In this document: positions 22,190 through 29,088 of the stretch, piece after piece
How the letters are laid out: each line of letters begins with the position of its first letter
How positions within the stretch are numbered: position 1 is the stretch's first letter
Assembly: GCA_031422555.1 (NCBI GenBank)
Contig: JANPLZ010000072.1
Coordinates: 1 to 29,088 of the forward strand
Origin: JANNAT01 sp031422555
GTDB lineage: Bacteria > Pseudomonadota > Alphaproteobacteria > Rhodobacterales > Rhodobacteraceae
Length of the DNA: 29,088 nucleotides
Direction of reading: 5' to 3'
Made by a program: the position numbers and the translations under genes
The notes under the pieces: generated by a model
Told to the model about the DNA's origin: nothing
Databases searched by the model: none
The model's input: only the letters and a program-made list of their open reading frames with translations

Positions 22190-23152
22190 ATGCGCATTCT
22201 TGATCACGCCCGTATCGCCGAATTGCCGAGCCCGTATTTCGGTAAAGTGCGCGATTGCTATGATCTGCCCGCCACGCCTGACTTGCCTGCCCGCCGTATA
22301 CTGATTTCGTCCGACCGCATATCGGCTTTTGACCGGATCCTGACGTCGATCCCTTATAAGGGTCAGGTGCTGACGCAGATGGCGCGCTATTGGTTTGACC
22401 ACACCAGCGATATCTGCCCCAATCACGTGCTGTCCTACCCCGATCCGAATGTGGTGATCGGTCAACATGTGACGATCCTGCCGGTTGAAATTGTGGTGCG
22501 CGGCTATCTGGCGGGCACCACCTCGACCTCGATCCTGACGCAGTATCTGGCGGGGGTGCGCCAGATGTATGGCCACCACTTTCCCGACGGTTTGCGCGCC
22601 AATCAGGTGTTGCAGGCCCCGATCATTACCCCGACGTCAAAGGCGTTTGACGGCGGCCATGATGAGCCGCTGACCGGCGCCGAAATCGTGGCGCAAGGGC
22701 TGTTGACGCATTCTCAATGGAACCTTGTATCGGCCTATGCGCTGGCGCTGTTCGCGCGCGGGCAAGACATGGCTGCGGCGCGCGGGTTGATATTGGTTGA
22801 TACCAAATACGAATTTGGCCTTGATGCCACGGGGCAAATTTTACTGGCGGATGAAATCCACACCCCCGATTCCAGCCGCTATTGGATCGCCGCGGGCTAT
22901 GACGCGGCCTTTGCCACCGGCAGCCGCCCGCCCAGTTTTGACAAAGACGTGATCCGGTCTTGGGTTGGCGCGCGCTGTGATCCCTATCACGACGCCATTC
23001 CGGACATTCCCGCCGATATGATCGCCCAGACCAGCGGCGTTTATATTGAGGCGTTCGAAACCATCACCGGGCAAACTTTTGTGCCCGATGTCAGCCATGC
23101 GACGCCACTTGATCGCATCCGCGCAAATCTGGCACCGTATTTTACTGCCTAA
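22190..23152 (+). CDS. purC: Phosphoribosylaminoimidazole-succinocarboxamide synthase
   Basis: A 320-residue enzyme of purine synthesis that joins aspartate to CAIR using ATP, giving SAICAR. Family features are GKVRDCYDL near residue 18, ISSDRISAFDRILTSIPYKG, PVEIVVRGYLAGTT, and LILVDTKYEFGLDATGQILL followed by ADEIHTPDSSRYW. Its length of about 300 residues fits the long form seen in many alphaproteobacteria and in yeast, rather than the 240-residue E. coli form. The start is the ATG at 22190 with GGAG seven bases upstream; an in-frame TTG five codons earlier precedes that site. No other pur genes are in the window. Confidence 0.95.
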   Translation: MRILDHARIAELPSPYFGKVRDCYDLPATPDLPARRILISSDRISAFDRILTSIPYKGQVLTQMARYWFDHTSDICPNHVLSYPDPNVVIGQHVTILPVEIVVRGYLAGTTSTSILTQYLAGVRQMYGHHFPDGLRANQVLQAPIITPTSKAFDGGHDEPLTGAEIVAQGLLTHSQWNLVSAYALALFARGQDMAAARGLILVDTKYEFGLDATGQILLADEIHTPDSSRYWIAAGYDAAFATGSRPPSFDKDVIRSWVGARCDPYHDAIPDIPADMIAQTSGVYIEAFETITGQTFVPDVSHATPLDRIRANLAPYFTA

Positions 23153-23215
23153 GCCTTATGTTTGCGCTAACAGCGCGGTTTGCGATAAGATCACGCAACA
23201 TGAATGGAGGGTGAA

Positions 23216-24139
23216 ATGATTCTCAGCTGTGGCGAAGCCCTGATTGATATGTTGCCGCGCACGTCCACCCTGAACGAGCCGGCCTTCGCGCCCTATCCCG
23301 GCGGGGCGGTGTTCAACACGGCGATCGCCCTTGGCCGTCTGGGCGCGCCGTCGGCGTTCTTTTCCGGCCTCTCAACCGATATGCTGGGGGAAATTCTGGC
23401 GGACAGCCTGCAAGCCGCCAAGGTTGATACCCAATATTGCGCCCGCACCAATCGCCCCACCACCGTGGCCTTTGTGAAATTGGTCAACGGGCAGGCAACC
23501 TATGCGTTCTACGATGAAAACACCGCGGGCAGCCTGTTGTCGCAAGATCAGTTGCCGGTGCTGCCGCCTGCGATCAGCACGCTGTTCTTTGGCGGCATCA
23601 GTCTGGTCACCGACCCCGCCGCCGCCACCTATGAAGCGCTGCTGGCGCGTGAGGCCCCAACCCGTGTCACCATGATTGATCCCAATATCCGGCTGGGATT
23701 CATCGCGGGCAAAGAAGGCCCCTACCGCGCCCGCATCGAGCGGATGATCGCGATGGCCGATATTGTAAAGCTGTCGGACGAAGATTTGCACTGGCTGATG
23801 GGGGCGGGCGATCTGGTGACTCTGTCGCGCCAGATCATCGCGCGCGGCCCCAAAATTGTGTTTTTAACCGAAGGGGCGCTGGGCGCGCGGGCCGTGACGG
23901 CCACACAAAACCGCACTTGTGCCGCCCAAAAAGTGGTGGTGGCCGATACTGTGGGCGCGGGCGATACGTTCAACGCAGGCGCGTTGACGGCCCTGCATGA
24001 GGCCGGCACGTTGACCAAATCCCGGCTGGCTGTGATCACGGACGCAGAACTTGACGCCGCCCTGTCCCTTGGCACCCGCGCCGCCGCCATCACCGTCAGC
24101 CGGGCCGGCGCGAACCCACCCTGGCGATCCGAACTTTGA
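23216..24139 (+). CDS. PfkB-family sugar kinase, fructokinase-like
   Basis: A 307-residue kinase of the ribokinase superfamily. The N-terminal MILSCGEALIDMLPR and PYPGGAVFNTAIALGRLGA are the sugar-binding part; VADTVGAGDTFNAGALTALH near the C-terminus carries the catalytic aspartate and anion hole. The closest type by reading is fructokinase, but adenosine, ribose and other sugars are possible. The start is the ATG at 23216, with GGAGGGTGAA directly before it; an ATG four codons earlier is part of that site. The stop TGA overlaps the TTG start of dtd, so the two are coupled. A small dyad (GCGCT-3-AGCGC) precedes the gene. Confidence 0.9.
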   Translation: MILSCGEALIDMLPRTSTLNEPAFAPYPGGAVFNTAIALGRLGAPSAFFSGLSTDMLGEILADSLQAAKVDTQYCARTNRPTTVAFVKLVNGQATYAFYDENTAGSLLSQDQLPVLPPAISTLFFGGISLVTDPAAATYEALLAREAPTRVTMIDPNIRLGFIAGKEGPYRARIERMIAMADIVKLSDEDLHWLMGAGDLVTLSRQIIARGPKIVFLTEGALGARAVTATQNRTCAAQKVVVADTVGAGDTFNAGALTALHEAGTLTKSRLAVITDAELDAALSLGTRAAAITVSRAGANPPWRSEL

Positions 24140-24579
24140 GAGCCGTTTTACAACGGGTCAGCGCCGCCCGCGTGACTGTTGATGCAGCGTTGATCGGCCA
24201 GATTGAAGCGGGTCTGCTGATTTTGTTTTGCGCCATGCAAGGTGATGGTTTGGCCGAGGCTGACAGGCTGGCCGCAAAAATAGCCAAGCTGCGGCTGTTC
24301 AAAGACGCGGACGGGAAGATGAACCTGTCGTTGCGCGATACGGGTGGGGCGGCGCTGATTGTGTCGCAGTTTACTTTGGCCGCCGATCTGCGCGGCAACC
24401 GTCCGGGATTTTCCAGTGCTGCCAGCCCCGAACTGGGCCGGCACTTATACGATTATTTCGTCCAGCAAATCGCCGCCCTTGGCGTGCCGGTTGCAACCGG
24501 CAGTTTTGGCGCGGATATGGCCGTCAATCTGACGAATGACGGCCCTGTAACGATCTGGTTGGATACCGAAACGCTTTAG
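24136..24579 (+). CDS. dtd: D-aminoacyl-tRNA deacylase
   Basis: A 147-residue homodimeric enzyme that frees tRNA from D-amino acids mistakenly attached to it. Both family signatures are present: VSQFTLAADLRGNRPGFSSA near residue 79, and the cross-subunit Gly-cisPro motif NDGPVTIW close to the C-terminus. The start is a TTG that overlaps the kinase stop (TTGA); this puts the conserved MRAVLQRVSAARVTV at the N-terminus. The stop codon overlaps the stop of the convergent gene at 24576. Confidence 0.95.
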   Translation: MRAVLQRVSAARVTVDAALIGQIEAGLLILFCAMQGDGLAEADRLAAKIAKLRLFKDADGKMNLSLRDTGGAALIVSQFTLAADLRGNRPGFSSAASPELGRHLYDYFVQQIAALGVPVATGSFGADMAVNLTNDGPVTIWLDTETL

Positions 24580-25079
24580 CGGATCGCATCCGCGCAAACG
24601 ATCAACGCATCCATCGAAGCGCGCGACCCTGACAGCGAGTAATCCTGCACCGGACTGCCGTCTTCGGTGCGCAAAAACAGCCGTTTGCCTTGCGCCACTT
24701 CGGTCAGAAACCGCACCCCGTCGTTTGAATCCGGCAGGTTGAACAAGATCGAGTTTTTATACAATTCGGCATTCGTCAACTGCCAGCTTTTGCGCTTGTC
24801 GATCCGCACGTCCAGATTGGCGGTGTCGCCTTCGCCGTAATCCCACTGCGTGGAATAGAACTGCAACCGCGCCGATTGATCGGCATAAATCCAGACGGTA
24901 AAGCTTTCAACTTGCGCATCAACTTCGGCAAGACAGGCGACGCTGCCATCATCAAAGGCAACAACTTCGACTTCCCAATTCTTCGATTTGAATAGGGTTT
25001 CTGACGTGGCTTCGGCAAATACCGGGGCTGCAGCCGTGCCAAAGGCGATTGCCGCCGCAAAACCAAACCAAGATTTCAT
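24576..25079 (-). CDS. Exported protein of unknown function
   Basis: A 167-residue protein. A signal peptide (MKSWFGFAAAIAFGTAAAPV, cut after about residue 22) directs it to the periplasm. The mature part is mixed beta structure with two cysteines (in SVACLAEV and LIVCADAIR) that could form a disulphide bond. I see no known domain; the length and pattern are vaguely like invasion-associated locus B proteins. The ATG at 25079 has AAGGAAA upstream. It is separated from the acyl-CoA synthetase gene upstream on the same strand by a long hairpin and ends within the last codon of the convergent dtd. Confidence 0.8.
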   Translation of the reverse strand: MKSWFGFAAAIAFGTAAAPVFAEATSETLFKSKNWEVEVVAFDDGSVACLAEVDAQVESFTVWIYADQSARLQFYSTQWDYGEGDTANLDVRIDKRKSWQLTNAELYKNSILFNLPDSNDGVRFLTEVAQGKRLFLRTEDGSPVQDYSLSGSRASMDALIVCADAIR

Positions 25080-25114
25080 TTTGAATTTCCTTTCCCAAAC
25101 TTTTTTTCAAGATC

Positions 25115-25165
25115 AGGCAGGCCGCATTTTTTTGCAAATGAAAAATCTGCAATCGCGGCCCGCCT
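25115..25165 (-). other. Long hairpin between two minus-strand genes
   Basis: AGGCGGGCCGC and GCGGCCTGCCT form an 11-base-pair stem with one G-T pair. The 29-base loop holds a second, smaller stem, TTGCA with TGCAA. It lies 26 bases after the acyl-CoA synthetase stop. No T-run follows on the minus strand, so it may be a processing or stabilising element rather than a terminator. Confidence 0.5.
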
Positions 25166-25191
25166 GTTCCTTTCGGGACATTACATTCGGG

Positions 25192-27084
25192 TCAGGCCGC
25201 CCATTCCCAGGCTTGGGAAAATTGTCCCAGCACCGGGCCGATGGCGGCATCTTCCACCGCGCCGGTTTTGGTCAGGCGCGCCACCAGCCCGCGCTTTTTA
25301 TCCTCGATCACTTCGGACACATGCGCAGGCACTCCGGCGGCAACCAAGGCCGCGTCATAGGTGCGGGTGATGGCCCGGCGGCGCAGATCGGGCTTGAAAA
25401 CTTTGCCCACGGCAGTTTTCGGCAACTCAGCCAAAATCTCGATATGCTTGGGCAGGGCAGCGCGTTCCTGAATGTGGGTTTTGGCAAAATCCATCAGTTC
25501 GGGCACCGTCACCGTAGCCCCTTTGATCAGTTCGACATAGGCACAGGGCAATTCGCCGGAATGAGCATCAGGCTGGCCAATAGCGCCGACAAAAGCAACC
25601 TGATCATGGCCCATCAACGCCTCTTCGATCAAGGCGGGGTCGATGTTATGGCCACCCCGGATGATCAGATCCTTGGCGCGTCCGGTGATATACAGATAGC
25701 CATCCGCGTCGATCCGGCCCAGATCGCCAGTGCGCAAATACTTTTCGGCGGCGTATAGATCGCGGTTCTTTTCAACTTCGGTATAGGTGTGGCCAGCATA
25801 GACGCCGGGGTTGCTGACGCAAATTTCGCCCACTTCATCCACCGCGCAATCGCGCAGGCCGCCCGCGCCATCGCTGCCAAATATCCGCACGTCGCAATTG
25901 GGGAAAACCAGACCAACGGATCCGATTTTCTTGCCACCCTCAGGCGGGTTCATCGACACAAGGCACGTGCATTCAGTCAGGCCATAGCCTTCGACGATCT
26001 GCACGCCGCTGGCCTTTTCAAAGCGGTTGAACAATTCAATCGGCAGCGGGGCTGATCCTGAAAACGCACCGCGCAGGGTGCTGATATCGGCGTTGACCGG
26101 CCGCTGCATCAGCGCCGACAGCGCGGTCGGCACGGTGATCAGATAGGTGACTTTCCACCGCTCGATCAGCTTCCACAGATTGTCGAACACGCCTTCGCCG
26201 CGATAGCCTTGCGGTGTTGGAAACACCACATGGCCACCGGATGCAATCATCGACATCAACACCGGATAAGCCGCAAGCACGTGAAACAGCGGCAGCGGGC
26301 ACATCACCACATCGGTTTCGCGAAACATCAGCCGCGCGCCCAGCCAGCCGTTGTAAATCATCCCCGACACTTTGTGCTGCGCCACTTTGGGCATGCCCGT
26401 GGTGCCACCGGTGTGGAAATAGGCCGCGACATGATCGGTGGTGCGGTCGGCAAAGGCCAACCGGTCCCCCGACTGTTTGGCACATTCGGCGTTGAAATTC
26501 TTGACATTGGCGTTGTGCGACACCGGGTTCTTTGGCCGCACCAAAGGCACGATCCAGCTTTTGGGCGGCGACAAATAGCGCACCAGATCAACTTCTAGCA
26601 CGGTCTTAACTGTGGGCGCGTGGCGCACCGCCTGACCAACCTTTTGCGCCAGATCGGTTTTCGGGAAGGCGCGCAATGTGACCACAACCTTGGCCTTGGT
26701 TTCGCGCAAAATGGCCGAAATCTGGTCCGCCTCCAGCAACGGATTGACCGGATTGACAATGCCCGCCACCGCGCCGCCCAGCAAGGTAACTGCGGTTTCC
26801 AGACTGTTGGGCAGCACAAAGGCCACCACATCCGAAGGCCCTACCCCCAAAGACCGGAACAGGTTCGCGGCCTGGGTGACGCGGGCGTGCAGATCATTCC
26901 ATGTCAGGGTTTCGGATTTATCCGCAGGTCCAGACAGCAACTGAAAGCTGACAGCGGGCCGCGTGCCGTGTTTGGCGCGGGTGCGGCTGAGGAAATCATA
27001 GATTGAGTGGCCAATATCGCGGGCCTCCCATGGCATTTCTGCCTCAATCGCCTGAACGCTGGCGCGCGATGTAAAACTTGCCAT
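25192..27084 (-). CDS. Acyl-CoA synthetase (AMP-forming)
   Basis: A 630-residue enzyme of the ANL superfamily that activates a carboxylic acid, probably a fatty acid, as acyl-AMP and then acyl-CoA. The P-loop is YFHTGGTTGMPKVAQHK, where most members have STGGTTG. The later motifs GYGLTECTCLVSMN, YLRTGDLGRIDADGYLYI and PKTAVGKVFKPDLRRR contain the adenylate-binding residues and the catalytic lysine. It is slightly longer than average because of an N-terminal extension of some 30 residues and a C-terminal tail. Chain-length preference cannot be read. The start is the ATG at 27084 (MASFTSRAS); the in-frame TTG five codons upstream is less likely. It is downstream of the ABC exporter on the same strand. 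Confidence 0.9.
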   Translation of the reverse strand: MASFTSRASVQAIEAEMPWEARDIGHSIYDFLSRTRAKHGTRPAVSFQLLSGPADKSETLTWNDLHARVTQAANLFRSLGVGPSDVVAFVLPNSLETAVTLLGGAVAGIVNPVNPLLEADQISAILRETKAKVVVTLRAFPKTDLAQKVGQAVRHAPTVKTVLEVDLVRYLSPPKSWIVPLVRPKNPVSHNANVKNFNAECAKQSGDRLAFADRTTDHVAAYFHTGGTTGMPKVAQHKVSGMIYNGWLGARLMFRETDVVMCPLPLFHVLAAYPVLMSMIASGGHVVFPTPQGYRGEGVFDNLWKLIERWKVTYLITVPTALSALMQRPVNADISTLRGAFSGSAPLPIELFNRFEKASGVQIVEGYGLTECTCLVSMNPPEGGKKIGSVGLVFPNCDVRIFGSDGAGGLRDCAVDEVGEICVSNPGVYAGHTYTEVEKNRDLYAAEKYLRTGDLGRIDADGYLYITGRAKDLIIRGGHNIDPALIEEALMGHDQVAFVGAIGQPDAHSGELPCAYVELIKGATVTVPELMDFAKTHIQERAALPKHIEILAELPKTAVGKVFKPDLRRRAITRTYDAALVAAGVPAHVSEVIEDKKRGLVARLTKTGAVEDAAIGPVLGQFSQAWEWAA

Positions 27085-27190
27085 TCGTGGTCCCCCCAAG
27101 GATGCCGTGAAACCTCCCCTCTGCCGGGGGATAGTCGATTGGCGCTAGGATGGGGGCGAAATTGGATTTTGCCAAGGAAAAGCCGCAGAT

Positions 27191-27208
27191 AAAACGCTAC
27201 GTCGTTTT
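27191..27208 (-). terminator. Weak terminator of the ABC exporter gene
   Basis: AAAACG-6-CGTTTT forms a short stem ending in a T-run on both strands, eight bases past the exporter stop. It is only six pairs long. The remaining bases up to the acyl-CoA synthetase start show nothing clear. Confidence 0.45.
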
Positions 27209-27216
27209 GGACGCTG

Positions 27217-28995
27217 CTATATCGCGCCGTCGGTGAACTGCAACCGCGCCAGCCGCGCATAAAGCCCGCCTTGCGCCACCAATGCCTCATGCGTGCCCGT
27301 GGCGACGATCTGGCCTTTCTCGAACACCACAATCCGGTCGGCGCGTTTGACGGTGGCCAGCCTGTGCGCCACCACAAGCAAGGTGCGCCCTTCGGCCAGC
27401 CGTTCTACCGCTTCTTGCACCGCACGCTCGGATTCTGCATCCAGTGCCGAGGTGGCCTCATCCAGCAACAACACGCGCGCGTCGCGCAAAATAGCCCGCG
27501 CGATGGCGATGCGCTGCTTTTGTCCGCCCGACAGCATGACGCCGCGTTCACCCAGATAGCTGGCATAGCCTTGCGGCAAAGCTGCGATAAAATCATGCGC
27601 AGCGGCGGCGCGGGCGGCGGATTCAACCTCGGCCGCCGTCGCATCGGGGCGGCCAAAGCGGATATTTTCCAGTGCCGAGGCAGCAAAAATTACCGGGTCT
27701 TGCGGCACCATGGCGATGGCACCGCGAAAATCAGCGCGGCTCATATCGCGCAAATCAATCCCGTCCATCAAAATCGCGCCCTTTTGCGGATCATAAAACC
27801 GCATCAGCAGTTGCAAAACGGTTGATTTGCCCGCCCCCGACGGCCCCACCAAGGCCACGGTTTCCCCCGCTGCCACTGTCAGCGAAATGCCGTCCAAAGC
27901 CGAAGTTTCGGGCCGCGCCGGATAGCGAAAGCTGACGTCGCGCAACACAATCTCGCCCCGGACGGGCCGCATCAGCGGGCGGGGCGACACCGGGTCTTGC
28001 ACCTCGTCCGTGGCATGCAGCATTTCAACCAGCCGTTCGGTGGCACCGGCGGCGCGTTGCAATTCGCCCCATATTTCGGAAAGTGAGCCAACAGCCCCCG
28101 CCACCAGCACTGCATAAATCACAAACTGCACCAATTCGCCGGGGGTCATCGCGCCATTTCGCACATCGCGCGCGCCCATCCACAACACGCCGACAATACT
28201 GGCAAAAACCAGAAAGATCACGATGACGGTCATCACCGCCCGGGTGCCAATCCGGGTCTTGGCCGACAGAAAGGATCGTTCCGTCACATCGCCGAATTCG
28301 GCGCGGGTTTGCACCTCGTGGGTAAAGGCCTGCACGGTTTGCACCGCCGACAGCGCCTCTGACGCCATGCCCGACGATTGCGCGATCAGATCCTGATTGT
28401 CACGGCTAAGAACCCGCAACCGGCGCCCCAAAACGATGATCGGCACCACCACGGCAGGCACGACCAACAACACCAGCCCCGTCAGCTTGGCCGAGGTCAG
28501 CGCCAGCAGCGCCAAGCCGCCAAACAGCGTCAGCACATTGCGCAACGCCACCGACACCGACGATCCGATCACCGACAAGATCAAGGTGGTGTCGGTGGTG
28601 ATCCGGCTTAGAACTTCGCCGGTCATCAGCTTTTCGAAATAGGCCGGCGACATGCCGACAGCGCGGTCAAACAGCGCGCGCCGGATATCGGCAACGACCC
28701 GTTCGCCCAACCGGGTGACAAAGTAATACCGCACTCCGGTGCCAACTGCCAAAAGCGCCGCAATGCCCATCGACGCGCCGAAATACTGGTCCAGCAATGC
28801 CAGATTGCCCGCGTTAAAGCCGTCAATCACCCGGCGCACCGCCATAGGCAACACCAGACTGACCGTAGCCGTCAGCACCAGCGCGATGCTGGCCAGCAGC
28901 AACATGCCGCGATAGGGCGCGATAAACGGCGTCAGGCCACGCAAAGCGCCGATTTTCTTTGACGACGCCCGTTTTGCGCCTGCTTCATCCGCCAT
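27217..28995 (-). CDS. ABC exporter, fused membrane and ATPase domains (MsbA-like)
   Basis: A 592-residue half-transporter that would act as a homodimer in the inner membrane. The N-terminal domain has six membrane segments between residues 28 and 310. The ATPase domain has Walker A GPSGAGKST at 384-392, the signature LSGGQ at 488-492, Walker B VLLLDEATSALD with Asp512 and Glu513, and the H-loop histidine near 544 (VVAHRLAT). The layout matches the MsbA/lipid-exporter subfamily; the substrate, lipid A-type lipid or drug, is not predictable. The start is the ATG at 28995 (MADEAG) with AGG upstream; the open frame continues 19 codons further without a ribosome site. The last 93 bases of the window hold no gene that I can see. 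Confidence 0.9.
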   Translation of the reverse strand: MADEAGAKRASSKKIGALRGLTPFIAPYRGMLLLASIALVLTATVSLVLPMAVRRVIDGFNAGNLALLDQYFGASMGIAALLAVGTGVRYYFVTRLGERVVADIRRALFDRAVGMSPAYFEKLMTGEVLSRITTDTTLILSVIGSSVSVALRNVLTLFGGLALLALTSAKLTGLVLLVVPAVVVPIIVLGRRLRVLSRDNQDLIAQSSGMASEALSAVQTVQAFTHEVQTRAEFGDVTERSFLSAKTRIGTRAVMTVIVIFLVFASIVGVLWMGARDVRNGAMTPGELVQFVIYAVLVAGAVGSLSEIWGELQRAAGATERLVEMLHATDEVQDPVSPRPLMRPVRGEIVLRDVSFRYPARPETSALDGISLTVAAGETVALVGPSGAGKSTVLQLLMRFYDPQKGAILMDGIDLRDMSRADFRGAIAMVPQDPVIFAASALENIRFGRPDATAAEVESAARAAAAHDFIAALPQGYASYLGERGVMLSGGQKQRIAIARAILRDARVLLLDEATSALDAESERAVQEAVERLAEGRTLLVVAHRLATVKRADRIVVFEKGQIVATGTHEALVAQGGLYARLARLQFTDGAI

Positions 28996-29088
28996 GCGAC
29001 CTGCCCCTGATGTCTTACGCCGTCCTCTAAGCCCGCGCACCGCGTGACGCAAGCCAAAGCCCTGCCCCCTTTCGCCGCATCTTTGGCT

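Overview
The window looks like chromosomal DNA from a Rhodobacterales (Roseobacter/Rhodobacter-type) alphaproteobacterium. The evidence is high-GC coding sequence, mostly ATG starts with GGAG-type ribosome sites, and families typical of that order: DUF1127 and DUF2927 proteins, an 8-oxoguanine deaminase-type amidohydrolase and a PraR-like XRE regulator. A short intergenic repeat with two hairpins occurs three times. No IS element, phage gene, tRNA, 16S/23S rRNA or CRISPR array was found. The assignment comes from reading the sequence, not from a database search.

Layout. 1-5385 (mostly minus): argF (runs off the left edge), argD, 8-oxoguanine deaminase, hisN-type phosphatase and an XRE regulator whose leader holds a textbook sigma-54 promoter. 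5386-8907: quinone oxidoreductase, LysR regulator, DUF1127 protein followed by two tandem hairpins, then a Bax inhibitor-1 family membrane protein with a heat-shock-type promoter and a strong terminator. 8908-13090 (minus): rpmG, the RNase P RNA gene rnpB, an AmpD-like amidase, a lipoprotein, gatA and gatC. 13091-16153: UPF0173 hydrolase, two very small ORFs, tadA and an rluB-type pseudouridine synthase.

16253-21696 (plus) is the most interesting block: a 27-residue membrane micropeptide, XpaC-like membrane protein, TelA, DUF2927 lipoprotein, SPFH protein with a C-terminal GYF-like domain, and a membrane-anchored double zinc-ribbon protein. The genes are tightly packed and probably form one envelope-stress operon. 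A lone RelE/ParE-like gene follows. 22190-24579 holds purC, a PfkB-family sugar kinase and dtd. 24576-28995 (minus) holds a secreted protein of unknown function, a long-chain acyl-CoA synthetase and an MsbA-type ABC exporter.

Most genes are housekeeping: arginine, histidine and purine synthesis, tRNA and rRNA modification, tRNA charging quality control. The less ordinary parts are the TelA/SPFH block, the dispersed two-hairpin repeat, two micro-ORFs with excellent ribosome sites, and the sigma-54 site upstream of a regulator.
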